A DNA stretch of 64,000 nt from assembly GCA_944337235.1 (NCBI GenBank), contig CALVLK010000001.1, positions 62,001 to 126,000 of the forward strand. The letters are read 5' to 3'. Within the stretch, counting starts at the first letter, position 1, and the number at the start of each line of letters is the position of its first letter. This document shows, piece by piece, positions 35,868 through 44,107 of this stretch. Source of the stretch: an uncultured Clostridia bacterium (lineage in GTDB: Bacteria > Bacillota > Clostridia > Christensenellales > Borkfalkiaceae). The notes beneath the pieces were generated by a model that had not been told where the DNA came from, made no database searches, and was given only the letters and a program-made list of their open reading frames with translations. A program made the translations under genes and the position numbers.

Positions 35868-38199
35868 CGATCTTGTTTGCAAGCGTAAATCCCGCTTTCT
35901 GCAAAGTCTTGGGAGAGAGCGCAAACTGCACGCGAAGCACGGTATAATCCCGCGCTTTGACGTGCTTTTTTCTTGCATGGGCGAGGAGGCGGTCGGGGAT
36001 CTCAAATTCACGCTGATAGCGTTCTTCGCCCAAAGTGTCGTTGAGGAACCCGTCGAACAGCGTCTCGCCCTCTGCCGTGATGAGAATGTGCCTTCCGTTG
36101 TCGCTATGCAAAAATCCCACGGCGAGGATATTTTTTCTTTCCGGATCGACGGCAAGATCGTACGAGACATACCCGCCCGGGGCAACGGCACGCGTCGAAC
36201 CTTCCGCCGTGCCCGCAACGCTGCAAGATTCGCGCATTTCGTGCAGATCGTCTGACTCATACTGACCATAGCCGGGCTGAACGCTGTCGAAGGGCGTGCG
36301 CAGATCTGCGCCCTCCGGGGTATCTTCCGCGCGCAGCCCCTGCCTGAGCCGCCAATAGATCGCATAACGCTCGCGGTAGCGCCGATAATGCAGGCCAAAA
36401 CGCAGCGGGATATCGCCGCCTTGCAAGACGAACGCCTCCCCCTCGCGCCGGAAGAAGGTATCGGGCGCGGCAAGGCGCTCTGCAAGGTCGGTAAAATAGA
36501 TGCGCTCGGTGGCAAGTTTTCTGCGCGCGGGAATGGTCACGTCGACCCCCGTCTCCGTCTCCTGCATATCCTCGCAGCCGAGGTCGGCACTCAAAACGGC
36601 GCCGCCAAAGCGAAAGGCCAGCGCGTCGCCGTCGGGCAGCTCTTTCAGCGAGATCGAGGCGGGAATGTGAAGGCGAATCTCGTCGCCTTCGCGCACGGAA
36701 AGGAAGAGGTATGCCCCGTCTTGCCCGACGGGACAACGAGCGCCGTTTTTGAGGAGCGTCGGCTCATCTGCCGCCCATTCCGGAATGCGCATCGTAAAGC
36801 GGAATTCCCTTTCCGCCTGCACGATGCGAATGGTGACGTCTTCATCGAACGGAAGGTCTGCCTCGAGCTCGACTGTCATATCCCGATCATGGTAGCGCGC
36901 CGCAAGATAGTGCCCGATACAGAGCCCGCTCTCGCCTCTGAAAAAGACGCTTTCGCCAAGCTTGGAGAAATTTTCCATGCCCGTTCCCGTACAGCACCAG
37001 AACTTGTCGAAGGGTCTTGAAAACACCTTAAAGAATCCCCCCGCCATGGGCTGAAAATAGGTCGTCATGCCTGTTTCGGGGTTCTGCGAGGAGAGGATGC
37101 TGTTTGTAAAGGCGTTATCGTAATAGTCGAGATACCGCGCCTCTCCCGTGAGCGCAAACAGCGCGCGCGAGAGCTTGAGCATATTATAGACGTTGCACGT
37201 CTCGCAGTTGCAGTTTGTGCGCCGACGATCCAGAACGTAGTCCGCGCCGAAATGCTCCCATTCGGAATTGCCGCCCGTGACATAGGTGTGGCGCTCCACC
37301 ACAATGCGCCAGAACGCCTCGGCAACGCGAAGATATCGCGTTGCATCCACAACGCTGCCGCCCACTGTTTTGCCGTGCAGCGTCATATAGCGGTTGAGTG
37401 CGCCGATGATCTTGGGGATCATGGTGTTGGCATGTTTGTCCTTGAGAAGGTCCTTCCCCTCCGTCAGGAGCTTGTCGAACAGCGGCTCCTCGTCAAAGAT
37501 ATGCGCCGCAACGGCATGGCGTTCGCATCCCCCGATGCGGTACAGATCGTACATGCAGTCGTTCATGCCGCCGTATTCTACAGAGAGAACCTGCGCCACC
37601 GTGTCGCCGTCCCAGCCAGACGCACGCGCGGATACCCAATCACCCAGCCGCATGGCAACGGCAAGGGCGGGCTCATATCCCCCGATCTCGTACGCGGAGA
37701 TCAGCCCCGCGAGCAGTTTGTGCATGGTGTACCACGGCACCCATGCCTCGTTCAGTATGTCTGTACGGTTTTTTTCGACGTTGTCGAACTGCGCCTCGAC
37801 GCCGCCCGCAGGAACGGCGGGCGCGCCCCACAAAAATCCGGCTTTGACCTTGCTGTGCGCTTGGCAGAGCGCAAGCCCGTCTACCATGTGTACAAGCTTT
37901 TCATAGAGACGGCCTTTGATCTTATCGTCAAGGTCGCCGCGCGAACAGGCAAAGGAGAGCGCAGAGAGGTAGTGCCCTGCCGTGTGTCCGCCGATGAGTC
38001 CGCTCTCCCATCCGCCGTACGGGACATAGGGCGTCGAAAGCCCCGCATTGCGGAAGAAACCCGCAAGCAGGCGGTTTTCGTCCAGTTGCATCAGATACGC
38101 CGCTTCCTTCTGAACGGCGTTGGTGCAATACGCGTCCGAGATCTGAACGGACGAGAGCGGGACAAAGCGATAGCGTGCAGAAAAATTCAGTTCATTCAT
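35851..38199 (-). CDS. GH127 family glycoside hydrolase (beta-L-arabinofuranosidase type)
   Basis: 782 residues. Predicted cytoplasmic (no signal peptide) enzyme that removes beta-L-arabinofuranose from plant glycans. Landmarks: YGGWESGLIGGHTAGHYLSA near the N-terminus, GGNSEWEHFG, NCNCETCNVYNMLKLSRALF (Glu and Cys of the zinc-cysteine site) and FWCCTGTGMENFSKLG, where the paired Cys holds the nucleophile in GH127. The C-terminal third has beta-rich modules and ends with ALSPKTLQKAGFTLANKIVIYC. Start ATG at 38199 with GGAG 8 bases before. Follows the LMW phosphatase gene by about 100 bases on the same strand. No transporter for arabinosides is adjacent. Confidence 0.92.
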   Translation of the reverse strand: MNELNFSARYRFVPLSSVQISDAYCTNAVQKEAAYLMQLDENRLLAGFFRNAGLSTPYVPYGGWESGLIGGHTAGHYLSALSFACSRGDLDDKIKGRLYEKLVHMVDGLALCQAHSKVKAGFLWGAPAVPAGGVEAQFDNVEKNRTDILNEAWVPWYTMHKLLAGLISAYEIGGYEPALAVAMRLGDWVSARASGWDGDTVAQVLSVEYGGMNDCMYDLYRIGGCERHAVAAHIFDEEPLFDKLLTEGKDLLKDKHANTMIPKIIGALNRYMTLHGKTVGGSVVDATRYLRVAEAFWRIVVERHTYVTGGNSEWEHFGADYVLDRRRTNCNCETCNVYNMLKLSRALFALTGEARYLDYYDNAFTNSILSSQNPETGMTTYFQPMAGGFFKVFSRPFDKFWCCTGTGMENFSKLGESVFFRGESGLCIGHYLAARYHDRDMTVELEADLPFDEDVTIRIVQAEREFRFTMRIPEWAADEPTLLKNGARCPVGQDGAYLFLSVREGDEIRLHIPASISLKELPDGDALAFRFGGAVLSADLGCEDMQETETGVDVTIPARRKLATERIYFTDLAERLAAPDTFFRREGEAFVLQGGDIPLRFGLHYRRYRERYAIYWRLRQGLRAEDTPEGADLRTPFDSVQPGYGQYESDDLHEMRESCSVAGTAEGSTRAVAPGGYVSYDLAVDPERKNILAVGFLHSDNGRHILITAEGETLFDGFLNDTLGEERYQREFEIPDRLLAHARKKHVKARDYTVLRVQFALSPKTLQKAGFTLANKIVIYCS

Positions 38200-38298
38200 G
38201 TGATATCTCCATGAGGTCATTCGCAAAGCATTATACCCAACGCAGAAACGGGAAGCAAGCGCAGAAACACAAACAGAACTATCAAAAAGTAAGATGAT

Positions 38299-38757
38299 CT
38301 AAACGAGATCGCGTTTGAGCCGCTCAAGCAATGCAGTACAACCCGCCATGATGTCGGAAAAGGTCTCTTCAAAGTCGCCCGTGTACCACGGATCGGCGAT
38401 ATCGCGCGGATGATCGGTAAAGTCGAGCAGACGGAAGACCTTCCCCTCGTTGCCGCGCGCAATGCGTTTCATGTCGCGCACATTGTAGGAATCCATGCCG
38501 ATGAGAAGATCATATTCGGCGCCGTCGGCCGCCGTCATCAGCCGTGCGCGGTGGGGAACGAGGGGGATCCCCTTTTCTGCAAGAACGGCGCGCGTGCCGC
38601 GGTGGGGCTGCGATCCGATCTCGTCTGTGTGCGCAGCCGCAGAGGCAACATGGACCCGCTCCAACAAAACGCTATTTTCAAGTAAATATTTCATGACGCT
38701 TTCAGCCATGGGCGAGCGGCAGATATTACCGTGACATACAAATAAAATTTTATACAT
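38299..38757 (-). CDS. Low-molecular-weight protein tyrosine phosphatase
   Basis: 152 residues. VCHGNICRSPMAE at the N-terminus is the CX5R phosphate loop (Cys8, Arg14 region) and DPWYTGDFEETF holds the general-acid Asp. Such proteins dephosphorylate bacterial tyrosine kinases or act on arginine phosphate (YwlE type); here the residue after the Ile of the loop is Cys (GNICR), where YwlE has Thr, favouring the tyrosine type. AGAGG lies 9 bases before the ATG. The region upstream has two AACA-N2-TGTT dyads shared with the XRE gene. Confidence 0.93.
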   Translation of the reverse strand: MYKILFVCHGNICRSPMAESVMKYLLENSVLLERVHVASAAAHTDEIGSQPHRGTRAVLAEKGIPLVPHRARLMTAADGAEYDLLIGMDSYNVRDMKRIARGNEGKVFRLLDFTDHPRDIADPWYTGDFEETFSDIMAGCTALLERLKRDLV

Positions 38758-38781
38758 ATTTCAAACCTCTGCAAAAATGGT

Positions 38782-38824
38782 AACAACTGTTTGCATGATA
38801 GATGCGAAAATGATAACAAATGTT
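38782..38824. promoter_or_regulatory. Pair of AACA-N2-TGTT dyads in a direct repeat
   Basis: AACAACTGTT at 38782-38791 and AACAAATGTT at 38815-38824 lie 33 bases apart, about three helical turns, within a 21-base direct repeat (16 of 21 identical). They lie between the divergent phosphatase and XRE genes and look like a two-site operator. Confidence 0.6.
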
Positions 38825-38909
38825 GGCACGAAAAATTAGATATTTTGGAACACATGGATGAAAAATGGAATTTTTTTTGATTTTAGGCTAACTTTTTTCT
38901 CCAAAATGA

Positions 38910-38938
38910 TTGCATTCCCGAAAATAATATGCTATCAT
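38910..38938 (+). promoter_or_regulatory. Promoter of the XRE gene, start site at the ATG
   Basis: TTGCAT, 17 bases, TATCAT, then ATAGTC and the ATG at 38945. Confidence 0.75.
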
Positions 38939-38944
38939 ATAGTC

Positions 38945-39148
38945 ATGAAGATTTTTTCTGAAAGACTCATGGAATTGAGAAAAGAGAGAGGTCTCTCTCA
39001 GGCTACCGTTGCGAAAGATCTTGGTGTCAGCCTTGGCATCGTTTGCTATTGGGAAACGAACAAGAGCGACCCTACCGCAGGCAATATTGCAAAGGTTGCA
39101 CGTTATTTCAACGTGTCTGCGGATTATCTGCTCGGTCTGTCCGATTGA
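38945..39148 (+). CDS. XRE-family helix-turn-helix regulator (67 aa)
   Basis: 67 residues, little more than one HTH_3 domain: FSERLMELRKERGLSQATVAKDLGVSLGIVCYWETNKSDPTAGNIAKVARYFNVSADYLLG, with the recognition helix at about residues 28-37. Such short Cro/CI-like proteins are common single-domain repressors. The ATG at 38945 has no Shine-Dalgarno and follows the -10 by 6 bases. Direct repeats about 120 bases upstream may be its operators. No phage genes are near, so a chromosomal regulator is likely. Confidence 0.85.
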   Translation: MKIFSERLMELRKERGLSQATVAKDLGVSLGIVCYWETNKSDPTAGNIAKVARYFNVSADYLLGLSD

Positions 39149-39232
39149 GATTGTATCTGCCACAACTTCATATCACCCGTATGCGGCTGTGAAGCCGTAT
39201 CGTTCCATAATTTTGGGGCTTCTGTTTATATA

Positions 39233-39261
39233 GGCTTTGTTGTATCCCATCAAAGCCATTT
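39233..39261 (+). terminator. Possible weak terminator after the XRE gene
   Basis: GGCTTTG, 11-base loop, CAAAGCC, then ATTTTG. The rest of 39149-39263 holds only a second weak hairpin (39183-39200). Confidence 0.45.
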
Positions 39262-39263
39262 TG

Positions 39264-40334
39264 TCATCCCATTGTACCGAAAATCAGTTCCTGTTCAAAT
39301 CTGCGTATTCCGAGCAACGGAATACGCTTTATTTTTTGTGCTGCGGCCTTTAAGATCTGTTCCCGATCCTCCTGCCCGGCGCAGGCTGCCAACGCACGCA
39401 GATACTCAACGGAAGCATTTTCCCGTTCGGCAAGCTCGGGCAAAGCATATGTTTGCTCTCCCTGCACCAGGAGCCCTTTTTTTTGCGCCCATACAAGGTC
39501 GCACAGCGCCTCTTCCCTCGCCTCAGAAGGAAGATCCTCAAAGAGGCGGGACATCCTGTTCAGCTCCGCGGCAGCATGTATCCGATCGCCGACTGCATAG
39601 GCATATTGCCAGCGCAGACGAAGCAGCATGAAAAAACAAGGATCGCTCGCAGGAATGGCGGGAACGTCCTGAAGAAGCGCGGGCGGAAGTGTTTCAAACG
39701 TGCCGCGATAGAGCATGCCGCCGGCGCGCATGACGGCAAGCAATGCCTCTCCGTCTGCACGGCGGAAGAGCAGCGCAGCAAGAAGATAGCCATCCGTCTT
39801 CCCGGCGGAAAGCTGAACGGGCAGGAGCGCCATGATCCCCTCATAGAGGCAGAGCGGCGCATAGAGTGCAAAGAACATCAGTGCATGGGAGGGCGGAAGA
39901 AGAAAGTAGAGTACAAGAAATAGAACGCCAAAGAGGAGTTCAGTACCTGCCCCGCCCAGCAGATAGAGCAAAAAGCGCCCGCGCATATGCTCTGCCCCGC
40001 GCGGATACATCTCGCTCGCACCGGCGTGCGCGATCCTGCCAAGAATACGGAATCGCCGCCCGAAACGGAAGAATCCGAAGTGCCCGACGACGACGGAGGA
40101 AAACCCCATTCTGACGATCGCCCCCAGCAAGAGATGCCCGAGCTCATGCAGCAGCGTATGCAGCGGAAGCAGGAAAAGGGAGAGCAGAAAGAGCACGAGA
40201 AGGATCCAATCGGCGGCTGCGATCGTGCGATCGCGCAGGAAAAAATACACCATGCAGATGATCCCGCAGAGCGCTGCCGCAAACAAAAGCAGGGAACATA
40301 CCTGATAGATCCGCTCCTTCGTATATCCGCTCAT
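39264..40334 (-). CDS. M50-like membrane zinc metalloprotease
   Basis: 356 residues. Two N-terminal hydrophobic helices, then LPLHTLLHELGHLLLGAIVRMGF, with HELGH as the HExxH zinc motif inside a membrane helix, LLGGAGTELLFGVLFLVLYFL, and LLPVQLSAGKTDGYLLAALLF, where DG gives the third ligand as in site-2 proteases. The C-terminal 150 residues are soluble and helical. It overlaps ppx by 4 bases (ATGA), last gene in yabP-yabQ-divIC-ppx-M50. In endospore formers the M50 protease SpoIVFB processes sigma-K; this one is not clearly SpoIVFB, but the company of yabP/yabQ makes a sporulation role possible. Confidence 0.8.
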   Translation of the reverse strand: MSGYTKERIYQVCSLLLFAAALCGIICMVYFFLRDRTIAAADWILLVLFLLSLFLLPLHTLLHELGHLLLGAIVRMGFSSVVVGHFGFFRFGRRFRILGRIAHAGASEMYPRGAEHMRGRFLLYLLGGAGTELLFGVLFLVLYFLLPPSHALMFFALYAPLCLYEGIMALLPVQLSAGKTDGYLLAALLFRRADGEALLAVMRAGGMLYRGTFETLPPALLQDVPAIPASDPCFFMLLRLRWQYAYAVGDRIHAAAELNRMSRLFEDLPSEAREEALCDLVWAQKKGLLVQGEQTYALPELAERENASVEYLRALAACAGQEDREQILKAAAQKIKRIPLLGIRRFEQELIFGTMG

Positions 40335-41191
40335 AAAAGCCCCCTCACGGCCAAATATCCCTCGAGATTGTCGCGATCGGACGGGGCAAATTTGTCTGCA
40401 TCCAACGCATCCATGATGCACAGGAGCAGGAGCGCCCCGCCCGGCAGAATGTCCGCCCGCCGCACGTCCATGCCAGGCAGTTCCTTGCGCTGCGCGACAG
40501 AGAGCGAAAAGAGGCGATCGACGAGCGCCGATACCTCTTGCCGCGTGAGGACGCAACGCCCGATCGCCTCGGGATCATATGCCGGAAGCCCGAGGTGGAC
40601 GGACGCGATCGTCGTTGCCGTGCCGCCGACGGCGGTCAAAAGCGGGGCGCGATCCCATGCGGCAAGCGGCGATACAACCGTACGGATGTATTCTTCCAAT
40701 TCACTGCGGCGTTCTCCGAACTTGCGGAAGAGCAGCACTGCGCCGACATTCAGGCTTGTACAGAATGCGATCTCTCCCCTCTTCCTGATACAGACCTCGC
40801 TGCTCGCCCCGCCGATATCGACGACGGCGCCGTCGCGCCCGCCCAGCGCGCCGCAGATCGCAAGCAGCGCCTCATCCTCGCCGGCGATAATATCCACCTT
40901 TACGCCGCCCGTATGGTAGATCATATCCGCAAGCGTGCCGCCGTTTTTTGCAAGCCGAACGGCAGCGGTCGCAAAGGCGTGAATGCTCTCTGCGCCCCAT
41001 GCTCTAGCCGTTCCGATGAAATCCGTCACGGCGTCGCACGTCCTTTGCATACTCTCCGCAGAGAGCGTGCCGTCTGCAAGCAGTCCCGCGCCCAGGCGGG
41101 TGGTATTTATCTTCTTTAATAAAGTTTTTCCGTCCGCCCAAAGCATGAGGCGAACGGAATTGGATCCGATATCAATGACGGCACGTTTCAT
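40331..41191 (-). CDS. Ppx/GppA family phosphatase
   Basis: 286 residues. MKRAVIDIGSNSVRLMLW, FATAAVRLAKN, IIAGEDEALLAICGALGG, AVVDIGGASSEVCI and AVGGTATTIASV are the phosphate and nucleotide-binding blocks of exopolyphosphatase/pppGpp phosphatases (actin-like ATPase fold). It is short, lacking the C-terminal HD-like domain of full Ppx. Either polyphosphate or (p)ppGpp may be hydrolysed. Starts 5 bases after divIC. Confidence 0.88.
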   Translation of the reverse strand: MKRAVIDIGSNSVRLMLWADGKTLLKKINTTRLGAGLLADGTLSAESMQRTCDAVTDFIGTARAWGAESIHAFATAAVRLAKNGGTLADMIYHTGGVKVDIIAGEDEALLAICGALGGRDGAVVDIGGASSEVCIRKRGEIAFCTSLNVGAVLLFRKFGERRSELEEYIRTVVSPLAAWDRAPLLTAVGGTATTIASVHLGLPAYDPEAIGRCVLTRQEVSALVDRLFSLSVAQRKELPGMDVRRADILPGGALLLLCIMDALDADKFAPSDRDNLEGYLAVRGLL

Positions 41192-41196
41192 ATTGC

Positions 41197-41466
41197 CTAT
41201 TTCCAGCCTTCCTTTCTAGCCAAATAGTAGAGCCCCGTCTGCGTCTGATAATAATCGAGATCCGTCTGATCGGATTCGATCATCTCTTCGTAGCGTGCGA
41301 TCTCCTCATCGAGCCGGGCGGATTCTGACTGACGTACCCCGATCTGTACAAATTGAACGATGAGTACAATCACAAGAAAGAGGACGATCAAAAGCCCGCC
41401 CACCGTCGCGCCGACGGCAATGCGCTTTGCCTTATCCTCTGAAATATTCAGCTTGGTTTTTGCCAT
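41197..41466 (-). CDS. divIC: DivIC/FtsB-like septum formation initiator
   Basis: 89 residues: short basic cytoplasmic tail, one membrane helix (VGGLLIVLFLVIVLIVQFV), then a periplasm-side coiled coil (ESARLDEEIARYEEMIESDQTDLDYYQ) and the C-terminal YYLARKEGW. This architecture and its place after yabP-yabQ is the standard Firmicute position for divIC. The protein stabilises the divisome with FtsL. Overlaps the end of yabQ by 19 bases. Confidence 0.87.
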   Translation of the reverse strand: MAKTKLNISEDKAKRIAVGATVGGLLIVLFLVIVLIVQFVQIGVRQSESARLDEEIARYEEMIESDQTDLDYYQTQTGLYYLARKEGWK

Positions 41467-41801
41467 ACCGTTTTATCCTTTGTTTGCTTCACGCCTGACT
41501 TTATCTTATTATATACCTTTCTGCGCAAAAATGCAACTGCTTTGTGCAAACTTTTCATGGAAAGAAAGAGGCCGAAGGCCATGCCGAGCAGCATATATGC
41601 CTTCGGGGCGGGAAGACCAAAGAGGAGCATCGCCGCAAAGTACATCCCCCCGCACAGCAGGCAGAAGACAAGATCGCATAAAAAGAGAAGATACGGGCGG
41701 GAGCTTTTGCGCAGGAAGAGATGCGTCAGCTCGTAAAGCACGCCGAAGGCAACGCCGAAGAGGGCGCTCACACAAAAATTGTAGAATTGCGCTTCGAACA
41801 T
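41448..41801 (-). CDS. yabQ: Sporulation protein YabQ
   Basis: 117 residues with three or four membrane helices (FYNFCVSALFGVAFGVLYELTHLF, YLLFLCDLVFCLLCGGMYFAAMLL, AYMLLGMAFGLFLSM) and a basic tail. YabQ is needed for spore cortex formation in Bacillus, made in the mother cell under sigma-E. Identification rests on topology, size and the yabP-yabQ-divIC order. Begins 1 base after yabP. Confidence 0.85.
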   Translation of the reverse strand: MFEAQFYNFCVSALFGVAFGVLYELTHLFLRKSSRPYLLFLCDLVFCLLCGGMYFAAMLLFGLPAPKAYMLLGMAFGLFLSMKSLHKAVAFLRRKVYNKIKSGVKQTKDKTVWQKPS

Positions 41802-41802
41802 G

Positions 41803-42057
41803 TTATTTGAATAGATTGCCCATCTTTTTCCCTGCGCCGTAGCGGATCCCGTCGATCCTGCCCTCGGCGCAGAAACCTCCTCCGCCCTGCGAAAAGGAGA
41901 GGATGCGCAGATTTTCGCCGACGATCGTCACGCGCTTTCCAGCGATGGTGAGAAGGATCTGGCGGTCGGAGAATTGATCGACGCTCTCCACGGCGGTGAT
42001 GCCAAGCCGACTGCGGTTTTCTAAGGTGAGAACACTGTCCGATTTCTGTTCCTGCAT
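41803..42057 (-). CDS. yabP: Sporulation protein YabP
   Basis: 84 residues: SVLTLENRSRLGITAVESVDQFSDRQILLTIAGKRVTIVGENLRILSFSQGGGGFCAEGRIDGIRYG, the YabP/YqfC fold (beta-rich, 'L.iTGV..V..F....i.l.T..G.l.i.G..L.i..l'). Required for spore assembly together with YabQ. I chose the ATG at 42057, inside a perfect 18-bp palindrome; an upstream TTG with AAGGAG 9 bases before it (42105) would add 16 hydrophobic residues not usual for the family. The palindrome half CATACGAT resembles the sigma-E -10 (CATACAAT), but no good -35 was found. Confidence 0.85.
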   Translation of the reverse strand: MQEQKSDSVLTLENRSRLGITAVESVDQFSDRQILLTIAGKRVTIVGENLRILSFSQGGGGFCAEGRIDGIRYGAGKKMGNLFK

Positions 42058-42071
42058 ACGATATCGTATGC
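42054..42071 (-). repeat. Perfect 18-bp palindrome over the yabP start
   Basis: GCATACGAT with its exact complement, no spacer, covering the start codon. It could be an operator or a hairpin that hides the start; one half looks like a sigma-E -10 element. Confidence 0.7.
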
Positions 42072-42142
42072 GCCAAAGCAAAAAAAAGAACGGCACGACG
42101 CACAATCGTCTCCGCTCCTTTTTGATGCGATTTTTGTTATGC

Positions 42143-43969
42143 TCAGCCGAGTTTCGCCTTCGCACGCGCCTTTGCACGCAATTCGCTGTCCAGGATGCGC
42201 TTTCTGATGCGCACGCTCTTGGGCGTGATCTCGAGCAGCTCGTCCTCGCCGATGAATTCAAGCGACTCCTCCAGGCTCATGTGCTTGGGCGTGATCAGCC
42301 GCAGCGCATCGTCCGACGACGAGGAACGCGTATTGGTGAGGTGCTTCGTCTTACAGACGTTTACATTGATGTCCTCATCCTTGGGCGAAAAGCCGATGAC
42401 CATCCCCTCGTACACGGGTGTGCCGGGACCGATGAACAGCGTTCCCCTGCCCTGGGCGTTGAACAGCCCGTAGGTGACCGATTCGCCCGTCTCGAAGGCG
42501 ACGAGCGAGCCCGTCTTGCGGCGGACGATCTCGCCCTTATAGGGCTGATATTCAAAGAAGACGGCGCTCATCACGCCCTCACCCTTGGTATCCGTCAGAA
42601 ATTCGCTCTTGTAGCCAAACAGCCCGCGTGAAGGGACGAGAAATTCCAGCCGCATACGTGAACCGAGCGCGCTCATATGAAGGAGCTCGCCCTTCCGCTC
42701 CCCCATGCTCTGAAATACGGGCCCCGTCATCGTCTCGGGGACGTCTACGATCAGCCTGTCCACCGGCTCGTAGCGCTCGTCGTCGATCTCCTTATAGAGC
42801 ACTTTGGGCGCGCTCACCTGAAATTCATACCCCTCGCGCCGCATGGTCTCGATCAGAATGGAAAGGTGCATCTCCCCCCTGCCGCTCACGCGGAATGCGT
42901 CTGCCGAATCGGTATCCTCCACGCGCAGCGAGACGTCGCGCAGGAGTTCGCGGTAAAGCCGCTCGCGCAGGTGGCGTGTGGTGACAAACTTCCCCTCTTT
43001 GCCCGCGAAGGGGGAATCGTTGATGGAAAAGATCATTTCAACCGTGGGGTCAGAGATCTTGACAAACGGAACGGGTTCCACGCAGGCGCAGGAGCAGACG
43101 GTGTCGCCGATGTTGATCCCTTCCAGCCCCGCAAAGCAGACGATGTCGCCCGCCATGGCGCTTTCGCATGGCACGCGGTTCAGACCCTCGATCTCGTACA
43201 GCTGCACGATCTTGCCCTTGCCGCTGACCTCGCGCTTGTTGTAATTGCAGATGCTGACCTCGCCGTTCTGCCTGGCGACGCCGCGCTCGATCCTGCCGAT
43301 GCCGATGCGCCCGACATAGTCGTTATAGTCGATGGAGGAGACAAGGATCTGCAATTCCCCCTTCTCGTCCAGCTCGATGGGCGGGAAGTGCGAGAGAATG
43401 AGTTCAAACAGCGGCTTCAGGTCCTCGCCCTCGGCGTCGGGATCGAGCGAGGCCGTGCCGTCCCGTCCCGAACAGAAGATGAAGGGACTGTCGATCTGTT
43501 CGTCGGTGGCGTTCAGATCCATCAGAAGTTCCAGAACTTCGTCGATCACCTCGTGGACGCGCGCGTCCGGGCGATCGATCTTATTGACGACAATGATGAG
43601 TTTAAGGCCGAGCTCCAGCGCCTTTTGTGTGACAAAGCGCGTCTGCGGCATGGGCCCCTCTGCGGCGTCGACGAGCAGCAGAACGCCCGAGACCATCTTC
43701 AGGGAGCGCTCGACCTCCCCCGAAAAGTCCGCATGCCCCGGCGTATCGATGATGTTGATCTTGACGCCGTTATAGCGCACGGAGGTATTCTTGGCAAGTA
43801 TGGTGATGCCGCGCTCGCGCTCGAGATCGCCGCTGTCCATCACGCGCTCCTCCACGACCTGATTGCTGCGGAAGGTGCCGCTCTGTTTGAGCATCTGGTC
43901 GACGAGCGTCGTCTTGCCGTGGTCGACGTGTGCAATGATCGCAATGTTTCTTAAATCTTCTCTGACCAT
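42143..43969 (-). CDS. typA: Ribosome-associated GTPase TypA/BipA
   Basis: 608-residue translational GTPase. G1 AHVDHGKTTL near residue 13, G2 ERGITILAKNT, G3 DTPGHADF, G4 NKIDRPDA and G5 CSGRDG; beta-barrel domain II, two alpha/beta domains (HLRERLYRELL, GRGEMHLSILIETMRREGYEFQVSAP, then PETMTGPVFQSMGERKGEL) and the BipA-specific C-terminal domain ending in KSVRIRKRILDSELRAKA. Assists ribosome assembly and stress growth. ATG at 43969 with AAGGAT upstream. Confidence 0.97.
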   Translation of the reverse strand: MVREDLRNIAIIAHVDHGKTTLVDQMLKQSGTFRSNQVVEERVMDSGDLERERGITILAKNTSVRYNGVKINIIDTPGHADFSGEVERSLKMVSGVLLLVDAAEGPMPQTRFVTQKALELGLKLIIVVNKIDRPDARVHEVIDEVLELLMDLNATDEQIDSPFIFCSGRDGTASLDPDAEGEDLKPLFELILSHFPPIELDEKGELQILVSSIDYNDYVGRIGIGRIERGVARQNGEVSICNYNKREVSGKGKIVQLYEIEGLNRVPCESAMAGDIVCFAGLEGINIGDTVCSCACVEPVPFVKISDPTVEMIFSINDSPFAGKEGKFVTTRHLRERLYRELLRDVSLRVEDTDSADAFRVSGRGEMHLSILIETMRREGYEFQVSAPKVLYKEIDDERYEPVDRLIVDVPETMTGPVFQSMGERKGELLHMSALGSRMRLEFLVPSRGLFGYKSEFLTDTKGEGVMSAVFFEYQPYKGEIVRRKTGSLVAFETGESVTYGLFNAQGRGTLFIGPGTPVYEGMVIGFSPKDEDINVNVCKTKHLTNTRSSSSDDALRLITPKHMSLEESLEFIGEDELLEITPKSVRIRKRILDSELRAKARAKAKLG

Positions 43970-44005
43970 ATGTATCCTTTTCTGTCGTAAAATTTTCCGT
44001 AAAAT

Positions 44006-44034
44006 ATTTTAATCTTTTCCCCGCCGTTTGACAA
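44006..44034 (-). promoter_or_regulatory. Promoter of typA
   Basis: TTGTCA, 17 bases, TAAAAT on the minus strand, beside the terminator of folA. Confidence 0.75.
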
Positions 44035-44077
44035 CAAAAAACGGGCTGTCCGCGAAAATTTTTCCGCAAAAAGCCCG
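44034..44077 (-). terminator. Terminator after folA
   Basis: Outer stem CGGGCT / AGCCCG enclosing an inner GCG-AAAA-TTTT-CGC type stem, then TTTTTT on the minus strand. Confidence 0.8.
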
Positions 44078-44107
44078 CAAATATATGCAATTTCGCGAAG
44101 ATTCTTG

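Noticed and set aside
38758..39148. Prophage remnant around the XRE gene
   Set aside because: Only one small HTH gene; no integrase, att repeats or phage genes; composition shift is limited to AT-rich promoter DNA.
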